DNA of 64,000 nucleotides from Paralichthys olivaceus (taxonomy: Eukaryota; Chordata; Actinopteri; Pleuronectiformes; Paralichthyidae): the NCBI RefSeq assembly GCF_024713975.1, contig NC_091100.1, positions 20,447,501-20,511,500 on the forward strand. Direction: 5' to 3'. Both the position numbers and the translations under genes were made by a program. Of the stretch, positions 29,901 through 43,200 are shown in pieces. How positions within the stretch are numbered: the first letter of the stretch is position 1; every line of letters starts with the position of its first letter. The notes under the pieces are model-generated. The model searched no databases and had not been told where the DNA came from. It was given only the letters and a program-made list of their open reading frames with translations.

Positions 29901-32900
29901 AGCTGAAGCATGTTATGTGCTGAGCTGTGCTCACCTTAATGAGTTCCTGGTTGCTCTGGGAGCAGCTCTCCTTACTGTAGCCCTCCAGCAGCTGGCTCAG
30001 CAGGCTGACGCTCTCCTTCACCTCCTGGATGGCGTTCACTCGCTTTGATACCTTTTCCACTCGCTTTTGATCCTGGGGAAGAGAGAGTGATAAACTCTCA
30101 CAGACCTTCAGACTGAATTTGTTCCGTGATTTAAAAACAGGGATAATTAAGCCTATATTACAGTTTTAGACCATCACAGCAAAACACACAGAGTATATGA
30201 GTGTTATTATTAACTTCAAGAATGTTTTTTAGAAAATGCAAGCTGATGTTTGATTAAGGAGATCGAGTACGCAACTTAAATCCCCAGCATAAATCAATAT
30301 AATAAGAAGAAATTGCCATGAGATTAATAGTTATTATTATAATGAAGTACGATTTTAAACAATGCACGTGCACACACTGTACAGCACATGTGGTCAACAA
30401 AGCAGGTGACTCACTTCCTGAACCATTTCCTTGATGAGCTTGTTTGCTGCTCTCAGATCTTCTGGGTGAGTGCTGTTCAATAAACGGGACAGCGTCTACA
30501 AAAACAGGATAGGGCAGAGGAAAGAGAGGAGGATGTGAATTAGTAAACTGTTGGTGCTTTAACTATATTAAGCAGGAGCTTCATTTCAAAAGGATGTGAT
30601 GGGTAAAGATCTTTATGGATCAAGACTTGAGGATGATCAAATTTAGTCCTTTCCATTGTAAACCACATTTCTCTACTCGGACTTCATACCTTGGATTTCT
30701 CTTCATCCTCAAAGACGGCACTTTTAGCTCTAGGTGGAGGGGGTGGGAGGGGCTTGTCATCAGGAAGCACAGGGTCCTGTTTGACAATACCTGGAAGAGA
30801 CAGCTATTAACCTTAAGCGTCAACAGCCTATTTACTTACACTGTGCATAAAGATCTCTGCATGGGACTCTACGTGACTCCGAGTCGGTCAGAGACACGTG
30901 CGATGCTGGTCAACTGACACTTGGTTGGAAAATCTATTTTTAAGATCACACTACATTCTCCTCATATCTGTGGTCCATCAGCATAAAAAGCAGAACTCAT
31001 AGCACTTAGTACAAAACACAATTTGTTGAAACAAGGAAAATGTAAGACACCAACTGAAAAATGGCATTAATAAACCAATGTGTGGAAAGCATATGGAATA
31101 ATACATCACACATATTAGCCGCACAATAGGTTCTAGACTTCACAATTAATTTCACATAAAATCGACTCAGCACGAGATTCTCAGTCAGACACATTCCCGA
31201 CCACACAGAAATCTCCAGAGCGTTCAGGTGAGGGGTGGAGTCTGGGTAGAGCATGCAGGAGGCAGAACTTTACGTACTAATTCCACTGTGAAGATCATGT
31301 GTTTTTGTTTACTGCACATCAACAACCGACCCGAATCACATAAAGATCCAAATCTTTCCAAGTTGACATCTTCAGATTTGTTTTTTACGTGTGGGTGGCA
31401 GGAAAAACTCAGGAGAATGTCTCCATCAACCAACTCAACTGACATTTGCGTCCTCACATGCAGCCCCATCAGATAATATCAGGAGATTATCCTGTGATTA
31501 GTGCACGTATGAAAGCAGGTTTAGTGTAACAATTAAGCAAATGAGAAAAGTCCTTTAGCTTGATGATTTGTCATGTTCTCAAACATTAGGAGGACTCACC
31601 CTGCTTTTTCAGCATCTGATACGCGTCTGCTATCTTGGTCTCCTCTGGCAGCCTCAGCGTCCAGCTGTACACCATCTCTAACACCTTCTTCTTCACTGGA
31701 TCTGGAGCCCGCGCACCTAAATACTACAGAGAGAGGAGGTGGGAGGTATTTTCAAAATCAATATGGAAAAAATGTGAATTGTTTTTTCATGAATAAAAAA
31801 AGATGAGATACAGCCATGTGTAACTGAAACATATTTTTGACACTAACTCTCTGGCTAATAGAAATCATATCTGATGTAAGACTAGCTGAGCTATCTTATT
31901 GTCACAGCTTCATATTCAAACAAACTGGCAACTTAAATACAACATATGTGACTTTTCTATTCTAAATTCTGCTATCAAACCTGTTCTTGGAGCTATTCTG
32001 TGTGATGAAGAATGTAGTTGCTGTTTTGAATAGCAAATAAACGCCAACAATAAGATTTTTCATGGATTTACAGATGCAGCCAAACCAGTATGACAGCACA
32101 TAGTACAACTATTATTACCTTGGGTGAAACCACCTTGATGAGCTCATTGAGAAAACGAAACTTTCCCACTTCAATGTGAAATCGCTTCCCACAGTTCTTC
32201 ATGCACGTTTCAAGAACCTGGGAAGTTGGTTAAATTTCAAGTTAGCTGGTTTTACATTTCAGACAATTATAGGGAACATTTAACATGTGCTGTGCCTTTT
32301 GCAGACCTTTGCACACATTAGCCACAAAACAAACACACACAAGTGCAGACTTAGACTCATCTCTCACCATAAGCGCTTGCATAGCCTCCCACTCCTGAGG
32401 AGACTGGATTTTGTGGGCCAGAAGTCTGGTTGCAAGCTGAGGACTGATGGATAAAAACAGATATTTAATTCTACTCACACATATAAAGATGCAACGTAGA
32501 AAAAGAAAATCCACAAATGATTTCGGCAACAGCTCAGAGCTTCAGCACGTTCAATTTGAAATAATTTAATAAGTACCAAGTCTCTGATTAAATTTAAATA
32601 TTGTAGATCAATCTAAAAAGACCTGAGAGGGGGATGTAGCCCTTTGTAAATGACAGGTGTTCAAAACTAATTTTACACTTGGTTACAAAATATTTCTAGG
32701 CAACGGTTTGTCATTTCAATATGAGTTCATGGACAAAACAGCTCACACGTGGGATTTAGTTGATCGAGTCTCAATTTAGACAATAACAGTGAAGTGTCAC
32801 AAAAACTCCAATAGATAAAATGGCAGTCGCCTCAAATTGGATCAAGCTGCACCTAATTTCACACACTCATAAATATCAGTTCCTAAATGTGCCAGATCTT

Positions 32901-34432
32901 TTTCATCAATAAAAAAAAACTCTCTGGATCCGCATCAAAATCGAATGAGTTCTTCCCTGATCCATACCATATCATTTCACCAAGTTTCATGGAACTCCTT
33001 ATTGTGGTTTTGTGTAATCTTTCTTCCAAACAAACCAACCAACAAATAAACAGGCAGGAAACATAACCTCCTTGGCAGAGACAAATTAAGAAATGAAAAT
33101 TGGAACACCTCACGATCGACAACCAACCTCCTCTGTCAAACATGGCTGTGGTTCCTTTATGGCTTGGGGATACGTGGAAGTGGGACACTGGCATTTACTG
33201 ATCATTTCGCTTCCAACAGCAGCACCAGAATGAATGAATAGATACAGAGGAGCTCTGTGTGAGCTCAGATTCAGCTGAATGCAATGTATGACATTTCAGT
33301 AGGACAACGATCTTAAACATGTGAACAGAGCAACTACACAGAGACACTTAGAGCTGAGGGGAAAGGCAAAAGAGGCAAAAGAGTTTCAACAAAATATCAA
33401 ATGTCAAGATTTAGTTTGACTTCGTGTGGATCTGTTCAATTCTTTTGGAACACTCAGGCATTATTTATTAAAAGGGCTATGTCTCCTTCACAGTTCTTTC
33501 TTTGCTGTGTGGCAGACATCTGCCAAAATACTTGTGGCCTGCACTGTAGATCAACAGCAGGCGTAGCACGGGTGTGTTTGTGTATTTTATCTACGATCAG
33601 AAATAGTGTGATGACCATCACCATCATCATCACCATCATCATCATCTCACCCTTCTGGCTCATTGTTGAGCTGGTCACAAAATCCCTTGATGCTGTCCCA
33701 GTCGTTCTCCTTGTTCAGAGGGTTGGTGGCCTTGTCTGCACAAAAGAAGAAAAAAACATGAGACTAAAAACTCTGCATTTGATTTTATCCAGACGAGAAG
33801 AGCTGAGGTTTGAGAGATACAAATATTAAACTTGAGTCTCGTGACGTGTTATATTTCTGATATGAGTGTGTAGGTCGCTAAGGCCTGTCACACCCCACAC
33901 TGACACCACACTGACGCCACACTGACAGACGCTGCACAGATTTCACAGCTTCGGGTGCTGCAGACTCTGGTTGTTTGCAGACAGTGCAGAGCTTCTCCTG
34001 TGTGTAGAAACACGTGTGTCTCTGGTGCAGGTGGAAGGTTCAGGTTGGGTTCATGTCTCAGATCAGCAGCTAACTGGCTAACTGGTGCTGTTAGCACACA
34101 CTTCAGCTCCTCTGGGGTGTTGAAATGAGCGTGTCATCACCGCCAACCTCACACTGACAACAGTGAACACAACAAGAGCCCGAAGATCGGCTGCAGGAAA
34201 GGTGACGTATTATCTGAACCAGTTTGTTCCTCCACGTCAACAGCACTTCTTCATTTGATGACATGAGATAAAGATCCACAGACACAGCACTGCGGACGCA
34301 GAGCGATCATCGATCCGCGGGTTCCTCAGCAGTGCCCCGTCTTTGAGCTCAAAGTTAATCTGGGATAGAGATGAATGTTGACTTACTGATTCGAGACTGC
34401 AGGCTAACCTCTTCTGGAGGCGCCGCCGCCAT
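26966..34432 (-). CDS. gga1: ADP-ribosylation factor-binding protein GGA1
   Basis: Seventeen exons from right to left: 34387-34432, 33651-33735, 32368-32443, 32119-32217, 31600-31723, 30690-30790, 30415-30495, 29935-30072, 29746-29827, 29520-29630, 29265-29393, 28865-28908, 28402-28583, 27904-28172, 27604-27773, 27365-27475 and 26966-27076. All phases agree, giving 652 aa (human GGA1 is 639). GGA1 is a monomeric clathrin adaptor at the trans-Golgi network that binds cargo DXXLL signals and Arf-GTP. Order: VHS domain (about 15-145, with ATRLLAHKIQSPQEWEA), GAT domain (about 170-300, with AANKLIKEMVQEDQKR and RPTLFRLASDTEDNDEAL), a hinge with the autoinhibitory DDELM at 351-355 and LDLLGKTLMQQSLPPESQQV, then the GAE ear (about 530-652, ending NTWGNL). 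The hinge motifs favour GGA1 over GGA3. Confidence 0.95.
32885..33085 (-). repeat. Dispersed repeat family A, copy 3 (reverse)
   Basis: The plus strand reads TCATCAATAAAAAAAAACTC, then CTGATCCATACCATATCATT, CACCAAGTTTCATGGAACTC and ATAACCTCCTTGGCAGAGAC, the reverse complement of the family A phrases. It lies in gga1 intron 2. Confidence 0.65.
33617..33645. repeat. (CAT)n-like microsatellite beside gga1 exon 2
   Basis: An imperfect ATC/CAT run located only a few bases past the donor of gga1 exon 2 on the minus strand (exon ends at 33651). Confidence 0.7.
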
Positions 34433-34636
34433 CTTTCGAGAATAAACAAGCAGCCAGTCTCGCGTGGTTTTTGTAACATATCGCGTGGACGCATGACGTC
34501 CAGGTGGTATGGAAAGTCAACAGTGCCATATGTTACTGCCTCAGTTTTCATGTGATTTACATTGAAACTTTGAACTTCTACACACCGGACCGGACTGCTA
34601 TGATGACCTAATTTCCCTTTGAGGATAATTAAAGTA

Positions 34637-34697
<61 letters not shown>
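34637..34697. repeat. (ATCT)n microsatellite
   Basis: About 15 perfect ATCT units preceded by CCCTTTGAGGATAATTAAAG, a phrase typical of a retroposon 3' end, so the tract may be a LINE or SINE tail. Confidence 0.85.
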
Positions 34698-34698
<1 letters not shown>

Positions 34699-34994
34699 AA
34701 ATATGGATGATGCTTTCCACACTGTCCAGAAATGAGGCCAAAATATATGCACATGGGTCCTACTGATACACACGCTGACCAATCGCAAGCCAGCCTCCGC
34801 TGTCAATCACGATGTTTCACCCAGTTTTTATTTGACTAATAGTAATATTATTATTGTATCATCATATATTAATAACAAATTAAAACCAAGCCTAATACAA
34901 TAATTAACACTTGAAAGTACAGCACTGTGATTAGAACCAACTAGAGTGACTGTGACAGAAAAATGTATTCGACATGTACTGACTTTTTAGTTTG

Positions 34995-35130
34995 GCCCTT
35001 GTCCCATTCGCTTACATGGAGGAGATGGGGTTTATGAACCATCCTGCAGTCAAGCACCATAAGGACGTCAAGATGTTTTGGCTTCACCATTAGGGAGCCG
35101 TCATGTTGCCCATCTTTACAATTGAAGGCT
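34995..35130. repeat. Short dispersed fish repeat
   Basis: Contains GGCCCTTGTCCCATTCGCTT, ACATGGAGGAGATGGGGTTT and AAGATGTTTTGGCTTCAC, phrases I recall as widespread in percomorph genomes. Its class is not known to me, and no second copy was noticed in this window. Confidence 0.45.
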
Positions 35131-35654
35131 TTTCCTTGTGTTTTGTTTTAGTTGCAGATCTCTGCTATGTTCTGTATTCAAAGAATTCATAATGAATTTG
35201 CTTGGAATTTGCACCTATCATTAAAATTTTTTTCCTTCTGCTCTAGAAATGTGAATCGCCTTCAGCTCCATCTTTTTCTTTGCTGTAGCCTTTATCTCTG
35301 GATATTTCTGGTCCACTAATCCCATGATCAGCATCAAGGCTATAGATCAAGTATTTCTGATAGGCCTTTTGCAATAATGCGATAACAGAGATACATAGCT
35401 AAAACAGTGGTAGGCCCTCTTTATTGAAAGATTACTATGGCCTGGCTTTACTCTCTTACTAGCTGTACAAAACACAAGGAGGATTTAAATCTATGTTATT
35501 CTCTGTGTGTATTTATCTTCTATATTTTCAGCAGAGATTAACTGTTTGAATTGTGAACACAGACTCACAATTGAGAGCACATTTTGTATTTATATTTGTC
35601 AACATAGATCCCTTATGTGTAATAGGTAGTGTTCATTCTACATTATGGATATTT

Positions 35655-36300
35655 TATGACTGTTAAGTATGGTTGCCTTGTTTGACCCGACATGATTCTG
35701 TGGTGGCATCAGCCATTATCTTTGGTGTGGTCTGCAAGGGCAACAGCATCTCATCCGCTGACAGGAAAAGGTTTGATAAACTGTGTAGGAGAGCCAGCTG
35801 GATCCTGGGACACCACCCTAACCCTGTGGAGGTTGTGGGACAGAGGAGAATGAAGGCAAAGCTGTCATCTCTGATGCACGATGGGTCCCACCCAATGAAG
35901 GACACCATCACATTACTGGGCAGCTCTTTCAGCGACAGGCGGATCCTCCCAAGAGTTTGAAGGAGATGTATTGCAGGTCCTTCCTTCCTGCAGCTGTGAC
36001 ACCGTACAACCCGTTCTGCTCCCAGTAGACCAATATCTGGACTGCACTTTAGAATCAGGTTTCACCGTTTAACTGTACAATATTCATTCCTGCCTGTGCA
36101 AATCATGGTGGATGTGCAATCTGTTGTACATGTTCTATTTACACTGTATTTATTATCTATATTGCATTTCTATTTCTGTTCTGCATTTATAAAGTATTGC
36201 ATGTTTACCTCTTATTACTTTATTTTTATCTAAATTGGGACATTTGCTGCTGTAACACTGCCCATTGTGTGATGATCATATCTTATCTTGTCCATTTTTT
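35655..36300 (+). mobile_element. LINE 3' fragment (Rex1/L2/CR1-like)
   Basis: Reading frames encode the end of a LINE reverse transcriptase protein: KRFDKLCRRASWILG, VEVVGQRRMKAKLSSL and DTITLLGSSFSDR, then in a second frame CRSFLPAAVTPYNPFCSQ and a stop. This is a familiar C-terminus of fish non-LTR elements after the RT domain. Only the last 110 or so codons are present, with one frameshift near 35955, so the copy is 5'-truncated and dead. The 3' UTR runs to about 36300. Clade assignment is from memory. Confidence 0.7.
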
Positions 36301-36479
36301 ATTGCTGATTAAAAAAGAGAGACTAGGGAGTAGTAAAGAAAGTAAAGAAAACCCTTCTTTATCAATAAAGAATTGTGAAAACAAACAGAAACGACAGATG
36401 GCACTCTTGGCTCTCCATACACAGCGGCTCAGCAGCTCCTCCAGCTGGACACACAGGGGAACAGCAGCCTGACATTGAG

Positions 36480-37240
36480 TATGGTGGCAGGCAGACTGCT
36501 GCCAGCGCCCCTCCGGATCAGAGACTGAACATCTCTGGGTGCAGCTAGCATGGCGTGGCACCGGCTCCGGGCTACTTCCATCAACCAGGAGTGTTTGTAA
36601 CAGTGTGTTTTAATGTTGTGATCGCGGAGAGGACGTCAGGAGAACATCCCCGGACCCCAGGCTCTGTACCCGGTGTTTTAAACAGCCGCTGCAGACACTG
36701 CACCACCAGACGAGACCCGTGCTGCGTGTCCACCTGGAGGAAACCACCACCCAGTGTCCGCCGAACCTGCTCCATCAGCACACACCGAGGAGAACACCAG
36801 CCCCGCCAGTGACACCAGCCCTGCACCGGGAGCTAGCAGCAGGCTAACGTTAGCCAAGTTGGCTACGTGAGGAACTTTGACGGCAGAGCCTCCGCCATGA
36901 GCTCAGGATATCAGCCGCGTTTCAACCCGCTTGTCCCGCTCAGAGTCTCGGTTTAGTCGCTGTTGAAGAAGCCGGGACACGAGACAGCCCCGGAGAATAA
37001 TGCGCGTTGTAGTTGAAAAGTTAGCTAACATGTAGCCACTGAGCCGGGGCTAGCTGTTTAACGTGATTCACTGGCTGTGAATGAATGTAGCCTCACATCG
37101 GGTGTTGTCTGGATGTCTGTCGCCTCTTCACAGGCGACGACTCGTTCATGACCGCAGACAAACACGTTTCACTGTCTCCTCTGAGGCAAGGCGAGCGAGC
37201 GAGACCTTTTTTCATTTGACTCGAAGATTCCTGCGACAGT
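36480..37240 (+). promoter_or_regulatory. micall1: GC-rich micall1 promoter and 5' UTR
   Basis: Base composition rises sharply here, with many CpG dinucleotides, just before the micall1 start codon. The region probably includes the promoter and 5' UTR. No TATA box is convincing. Confidence 0.5.
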
Positions 37241-40200
37241 ATGATGGGATCTCTGAAGGCTCTGCAGGAGTGGTGTCGGATACAGTGTGAAAACTACAAC
37301 GATGTGGAAATAAAGGACATGTCAACGTCCTTCAGGGACGGGTTGGCTTTTTGTGCCATCATCCATCGCTTCAGACCAGATCTGATGTAAGTAGCCTGAA
37401 GTCGGACCGTGCAACCGTGATGCTCTCTAACCTGATTTCTGATCACAGGAGAGAAATCAGTTCTGATTTGAATGAAGCAGTGAACTGGTTGTGGATACAG
37501 CTGCTGGCTCCAGTCAGAGGTTGACAGCCTTCACACTCTTTTCTCAGAATTTGAAGTAAAATACAGAAACGATTACTATGATCATCTATTCAGGACAAGA
37601 ATAATAACACATAAATAATCCACAACCGAGTGAACTAATCTGTGTTATATATATTATTCAGTGTTTGAGATTACGTGAAGCACTTGTCTAAATCATTATT
37701 GTTTCGATGATTGATATTGACAGTTTTCAATGTGTTAGTATGATATTAAACTACCCATGCTAACACATGAAAACGTACAGTCCGTGTTGGATTAGTCTCT
37801 GCTGTACGAGTTGATGATGTCATTTAATCACAGACATAATCACCAGTAAAAATATGTGTATTCAACATTGTAGAGTGAGTGAGAGGTCAGTGTGCTGTAA
37901 GTAACCCAGGCCGACAAGTCATACCCTGTCTGTAACAACACGCCCCTCCGCTCTGCATCTGACACCCACACACACACAGACTGTACAGAAGCCACCACAG
38001 AACACAACAGCAGTGTCAGTGTATTTTCAAAGGAGGAAGTGGTGACTCTCCATTGTTTCGGTAGAGACCAAAAAAACTGTAACTTTCTTTTTAATCTGCA
38101 GCTGGTAACTCATCTAAAGTTCATACTGAGTTCGACCAGGACACGTCTTGTGTCCTGATAGACACACACAGATTAGATGGGCCATCATGTGTCTTGTTAA
38201 TATGTCTGTAGACCTTTTTGTACTCATTTGATTCGAAACATCTCCAGTATTTGCAGCGGGACAGAAGACACACTGACTCTGACATTATGTGGATCTCTCT
38301 AGAAAAGCACCGGTTCTGTGCAGTTTAATGTGGCAAGAGTGTGGCCCTGTTATCTCAGTGGGTAGAGTCGCCTGTTGACAGCTTCAGGATTAGTCGTTAG
38401 TCTCAGACTGAAACGACTCTGTGACCCTGGCTGTTGTAGCAGAACTGTGTTAAACCATTCAGTACATGACATGTTATGTCCCTCCTCTGTCCTGGAGGGA
38501 AAATGTGGGATGTGTTTAGACAATAAGCGTCTTGGTCATGCTGTTCACCTCACAGGTGGTGCAGAGTTCTGTGAACAATTTGGAATCATGCTTGGATGGT
38601 AGCAGAGTAAACATTTGGACTGTGGAGCAGTCTCTTAAGGACAAGTCAGTCAAGTGGAATATGTCTGCACATCGCAGCAGTAAAGCTCCAAGTACAACAA
38701 TGGAGAAATCCTCAACACCCAACTTTTGAGCACTGCCTCTCCAATTTGTGTCCCAGCATGCCTCCCTGTCCAGCCCTCAGTGCTCTGATCCAGACAGACA
38801 GTCGGTCAGGCTAATCTGCAGCTGAGGCCTCGGCCTGTCAGACTGGATTTAACTCTAATGCTGGGCCAGGCCAACATAGATCCACCCTGCACTGTGCAGG
38901 ATTTCATCAAAATGCATCACATCGGTCCAGACGAGAGACGTAAGCGCAGCAAATGGCCTTTTCTCATTTTCCTGCTGTCACTCAGCCAACCGGAGAGGGA
39001 GTAGATCTGACATCGATCAACCATTCATGTCTAGTCATATACCAAACTACATGGGACAGCGCATTCAAAGTTAGCTGTGTTCATGTGGGGCTTCTTATCA
39101 AACTCCATCTTGCACTGCTTACCCTCACATCATCTACTTTATTTTGCTTTTGTGTTTCGGTCTCTTCTCTGTATTGACATTTTCCGGCATAATGATTTTA
39201 CTTTAATTTTTGTCTTCACCACTTCTCTTGTGAAACTATGATTATTATGTGTATTTATGAGCTTCATTTTTGACTGTCACAACATCACTGAATCTCAATC
39301 CTCTTTGCTCCAGCACAAATCTACCACCTGACCGAACCAAATGTAGCAGATATACAGGTTCACCCAGGTTCTGATCATGTGGATATTACAGGACTGTCAC
39401 ACAGTGCACACTCACATAGACACACTGTTCCATAGAAGTCCTCTCTCCGAAAATAAACCTCGAAGCGAGACTGTGAGTCACAGTGGATTAGGTTTGCAGT
39501 GCAGATCACACACATCACTCCACCATCCGTGTCACCATCCGTGTCAGTGTCGGCTGGCACTGTCTGTCCTGTAATTTTCGAAAACTTTGAACTTCCAGCG
39601 ACAGTTTTGGTAGTGTTTGTTTTAAGTGGCTGTACTTCCATCTGGTTATATTGGCAGACATGACACAGTGGACTTGTTTTGACATGATCTTGATATGAGA
39701 TCTGCTGCTCAGTGTGTTTGTGACCATGGGAACTAGATTATAGAGAACAGAGGTTACTTTGTGCGGCTCCAACACGGAGCTCATTCATTGGATTTTGCCT
39801 TGTTGAAAGTTCCACATGGTCAACACAAGCTCACACTGGGGTCGCCATGTTTTTATTTTTTTTTCCACCCCACTGTTGTCGTACTGCGAGACACTTAAAT
39901 CAACATGAATTTACTTATGCACACAACCACACTTTCATCCCAGAAACACCTCAGACATTTTCCAGTTTTACTGCAGGATGTTTACTGGGGAGAGCTCTGG
40001 CTTTAGTTCCATCGCTCCAGGCTTTTCAAAGCAGAACCTTGTAATTATCAGCCCCATCACTCCTGTTCGGCCGCCACTTCTTTCCTTTTGTCCTGGCAGT
40101 TGTTCATATCAGGAATCATTTATGTGTGCTGTGGGACCAGTTGTCTGTGGGAGCTGGGAAGCTTTACTGCTTACCATTGGGCCTGTCACGCTGTCAAGAC

Positions 40201-43200
40201 AATAATAGCTTTTTGATGGTTCATAGCAGAAGAGGAAATAGGCCAGCAAGCTAAATCCAGTACTGTCCTCGATCAGCATGGACAGTTATGTCTTTATGAT
40301 CCTCTATGCTATACTTGGCCTCAGAGCAGATACCACGAGTTTAGTTATTGCATGCTGATTATCTGTACAAAATGTTAGTTTGAATTTTAACATTTACTCT
40401 CTCTTGCCATTCCAGAGACTTTGGTTTGCTGTCTAAAGAGAACGTCTACGACAACAACCGACTGGTGAGTCAGTTTACATCTGTATGTTTCGAGCTTCGA
40501 ACTCTGCTCCATGATCGTGTGTTGGTTGTAATGTCACTGTGGTGTGTTTAATCACCTGAGGCCCAACTATTATCTATCACTTGGCTTCAGGCGTTGAATT
40601 TTTTTTCTGCGTGTGCTGCATTCATCCATATAATTCGTAGGTTTTATGATTTCATCCCGTCATGGGTGTGACCTCAGTGTATTTGGCTGTGTGGAGGAAA
40701 ATGTCACTTAATCCTGATGAGGGCAAAGAGGGATGAAACCAGAGGATTCAGCGTCCAGAAAAGAGAAAAATAATAAAACCCTTGACGTAAGCCTGTTGAG
40801 ACCACGGAGAGAAGATTTAAAGCGCAAGAGTGCTGAATTTGCAGCTGTGTATTATAAGTTGAATGAATCCAAGATTTTTTTAAATCATACTTTCCCTGTT
40901 AGTTTTTTCCACATCATGTGTAAGCCAACAGAATATTGAGGGATGAAATGGGTGTCTCCTCCTTTTCAGTATGAGCACAGCTTTGGCAGCTCTTTGCGCT
41001 TGTTTACATTCTTTTATCCAGCAGCCCTCAGGGAAAGTGAGGTGACTGCTGTTAGCGGCAGAAACACACTCCTGGTATGCTGTCTGTAAAGTAGTGACTC
41101 AATAAGGCCTAAGCCCTAGAAGGTAATCCATGACTGTTAATGTAAAGAGCATGCTTAGCTTCTGGGTCAGATTGTACGATGTAATTGCCAGATGTGAGCT
41201 CCTTGAATTTGTTCCTGGTTGACTCTCTCTGTTGATTACTTTCCTTAAAGTCTTTTTAATACAGGAGATCATGGTACAGTGAATACAACCTGTTCATAGG
41301 AGACTGCTGTCAAAGGTCGATCTCTTAGTGTCACTAGTGATGACTTGCACTGAATTACATTATGCAGTAAAAGTCCTTCCATCCTCGTGATGGGGCTGGA
41401 GCCCCCCCTTTCCATGTATATTCTGTATATATGTATACATATTACGCATATTAATAATAGTATGAATAAAAGAATCAATGCGCACATCTACTCATTTAAG
41501 AAAAGTATCAATCATTATGTGGTGATCCGTGTTGAAAATCTGGTCGTGGTTACAAACAAATCAACATTTAATCTGTAGTGGATTAAATAGAGATGTCATC
41601 TGAGTCAATGGGTGCGTGTGGGAGTGTCTGTGTGTCAGCGTAACAGAGAGAGAGAGAAGAGAAGAGAGCAAGCGAAGTCAGGTTGGACTGAATGATTAAA
41701 TTGATATATATAATTAAATAATGTTCACTGTTACACGGTTCTAACGATCTCTTTAAAGGCAGATTTTAAAGAAATTTTAATAGATCACAGTCTAATATGG
41801 TCAAATTTGTTTAACTAAAATATTTTTTAAATAAAGTTCCATGCCCAATGTACTGTTTGTTACCTGTGTTGATGAAGGCGGGTTAGGTCAGTCTGACACA
41901 AGCATTACAACATCAGTCTGGAAGGAGCATTACTCATCATCATCATTTAGTCCTCGTCCGGACAACAACACTTACATGAAAATACTTTTTAAAGTATCTT
42001 GATTTGAACTGAAGTAGGTTCATGTGAGCGATTTGCATCTTCAGCAAGAGCAGAAGCGTGTTTTGTTTTTGTCTGTGGTTTGTAAATTGGTCTCGATAGT
42101 GGACCAGGAATATGTTTATTAGTCTAGATGTTTCAATAGTTTTCAGTAAATTACAACAAACTAGATGCAGTGAAACTAAGAATCGAGAAGTATTTAATTT
42201 GTAAAGCAGGTATTATTTATACTAAACATTTTGATTCATTTTGGTTTTGTTACATGTTGACCATTTGTTGCCTTTTTTGAGTTACGTCAGTGTTGTGTAA
42301 CTGCTATAAGAGTTGTGTTACGTAACCTAACCCTCTCTCTCATGTCTTCAATGGAATGTTTTTATCAGAGTGACGGTTAGCCTCAAAGAACAAACCGAAA
42401 TAACATAGCGAGCAAATGACTGATGTTTTGTCAGCAGAGTTAGACCATTCAGGGCATCAAGTATCTGCTGGTTGGTGGGCTGTGGTGAGCATGTTGGTTT
42501 GTTGCACTCAGTCTCTAAATGTTTACATGGAGACAAATTAGCAGATTTTTGTTAATACCAAGGTTCTTGAGCTCTAATTTAATGAAAACATTTGCAGTAA
42601 TGTAAATGTATCTTATTACGAGGAATAATTATAATAGCAAAACCTTCAGCGATTAATACAGTTTCAGTTTTATCTGCCTCCCCAGTACAATGAAGGTAAA
42701 TGGACTTTTGTTTATGCAGCTTGAAGGAATGTAACATTCTATATGAAGAAGTGATGGTAATCCACAGATCCCACTGTCTTTTTCATGTGTGATTACTTTA
42801 TACCAAAGAATTTATCCTGATGGAAATCAGGCCAAAGAATGACAATCAGCTGTTAATGAGTGAGCCAGTGGTTCACCTAGTTAAAGTGAAGAGATATCAT
42901 CATCATCAGATCCCTGACTATGAGCATATTTCTAATTATTTGCATGCATGTAAACTTATAACTATATAACTCTTTTCTAGTCTTGATGAACACTCAAAGC
43001 GCTTCACAGTACAGTTTTGCCACTGTACATTCTGAGCCACAATCGCCGATCAGAATCACAGTTGTTTTTCAGTCTCTTTCTTATCTCCTGCCATTACCTA
43101 ACTCCCTTCTGTCCCCTTTCTCCGTCTTCTCCACATTGTAGGCATTTGAAGTGGCCGAGACACAGCTGGGGATTCCAGCCCTGTTGGACCCAGAGGACAT

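Larger units (their letters stand above)
34433..37240. other. Spacer between gga1 and micall1
   Basis: The genes diverge across 2.8 kb. The gga1 promoter side is immediately right of 34432. It is followed by an (ATCT)n microsatellite, a short dispersed repeat at 34995-35130, a LINE 3' fragment at 35655-36300, and the GC-rich upstream region of micall1 (36480-37240). No other gene is supported. Confidence 0.65.

Noticed and set aside
38346-38420. tRNA-like sequence (CTCAGTGGGTAGAG) in micall1 intron 1
   Set aside because: It resembles an A-box only. No B-box of the GGTTCGAATCC type follows and no cloverleaf can be drawn. At most it is an eroded SINE head.
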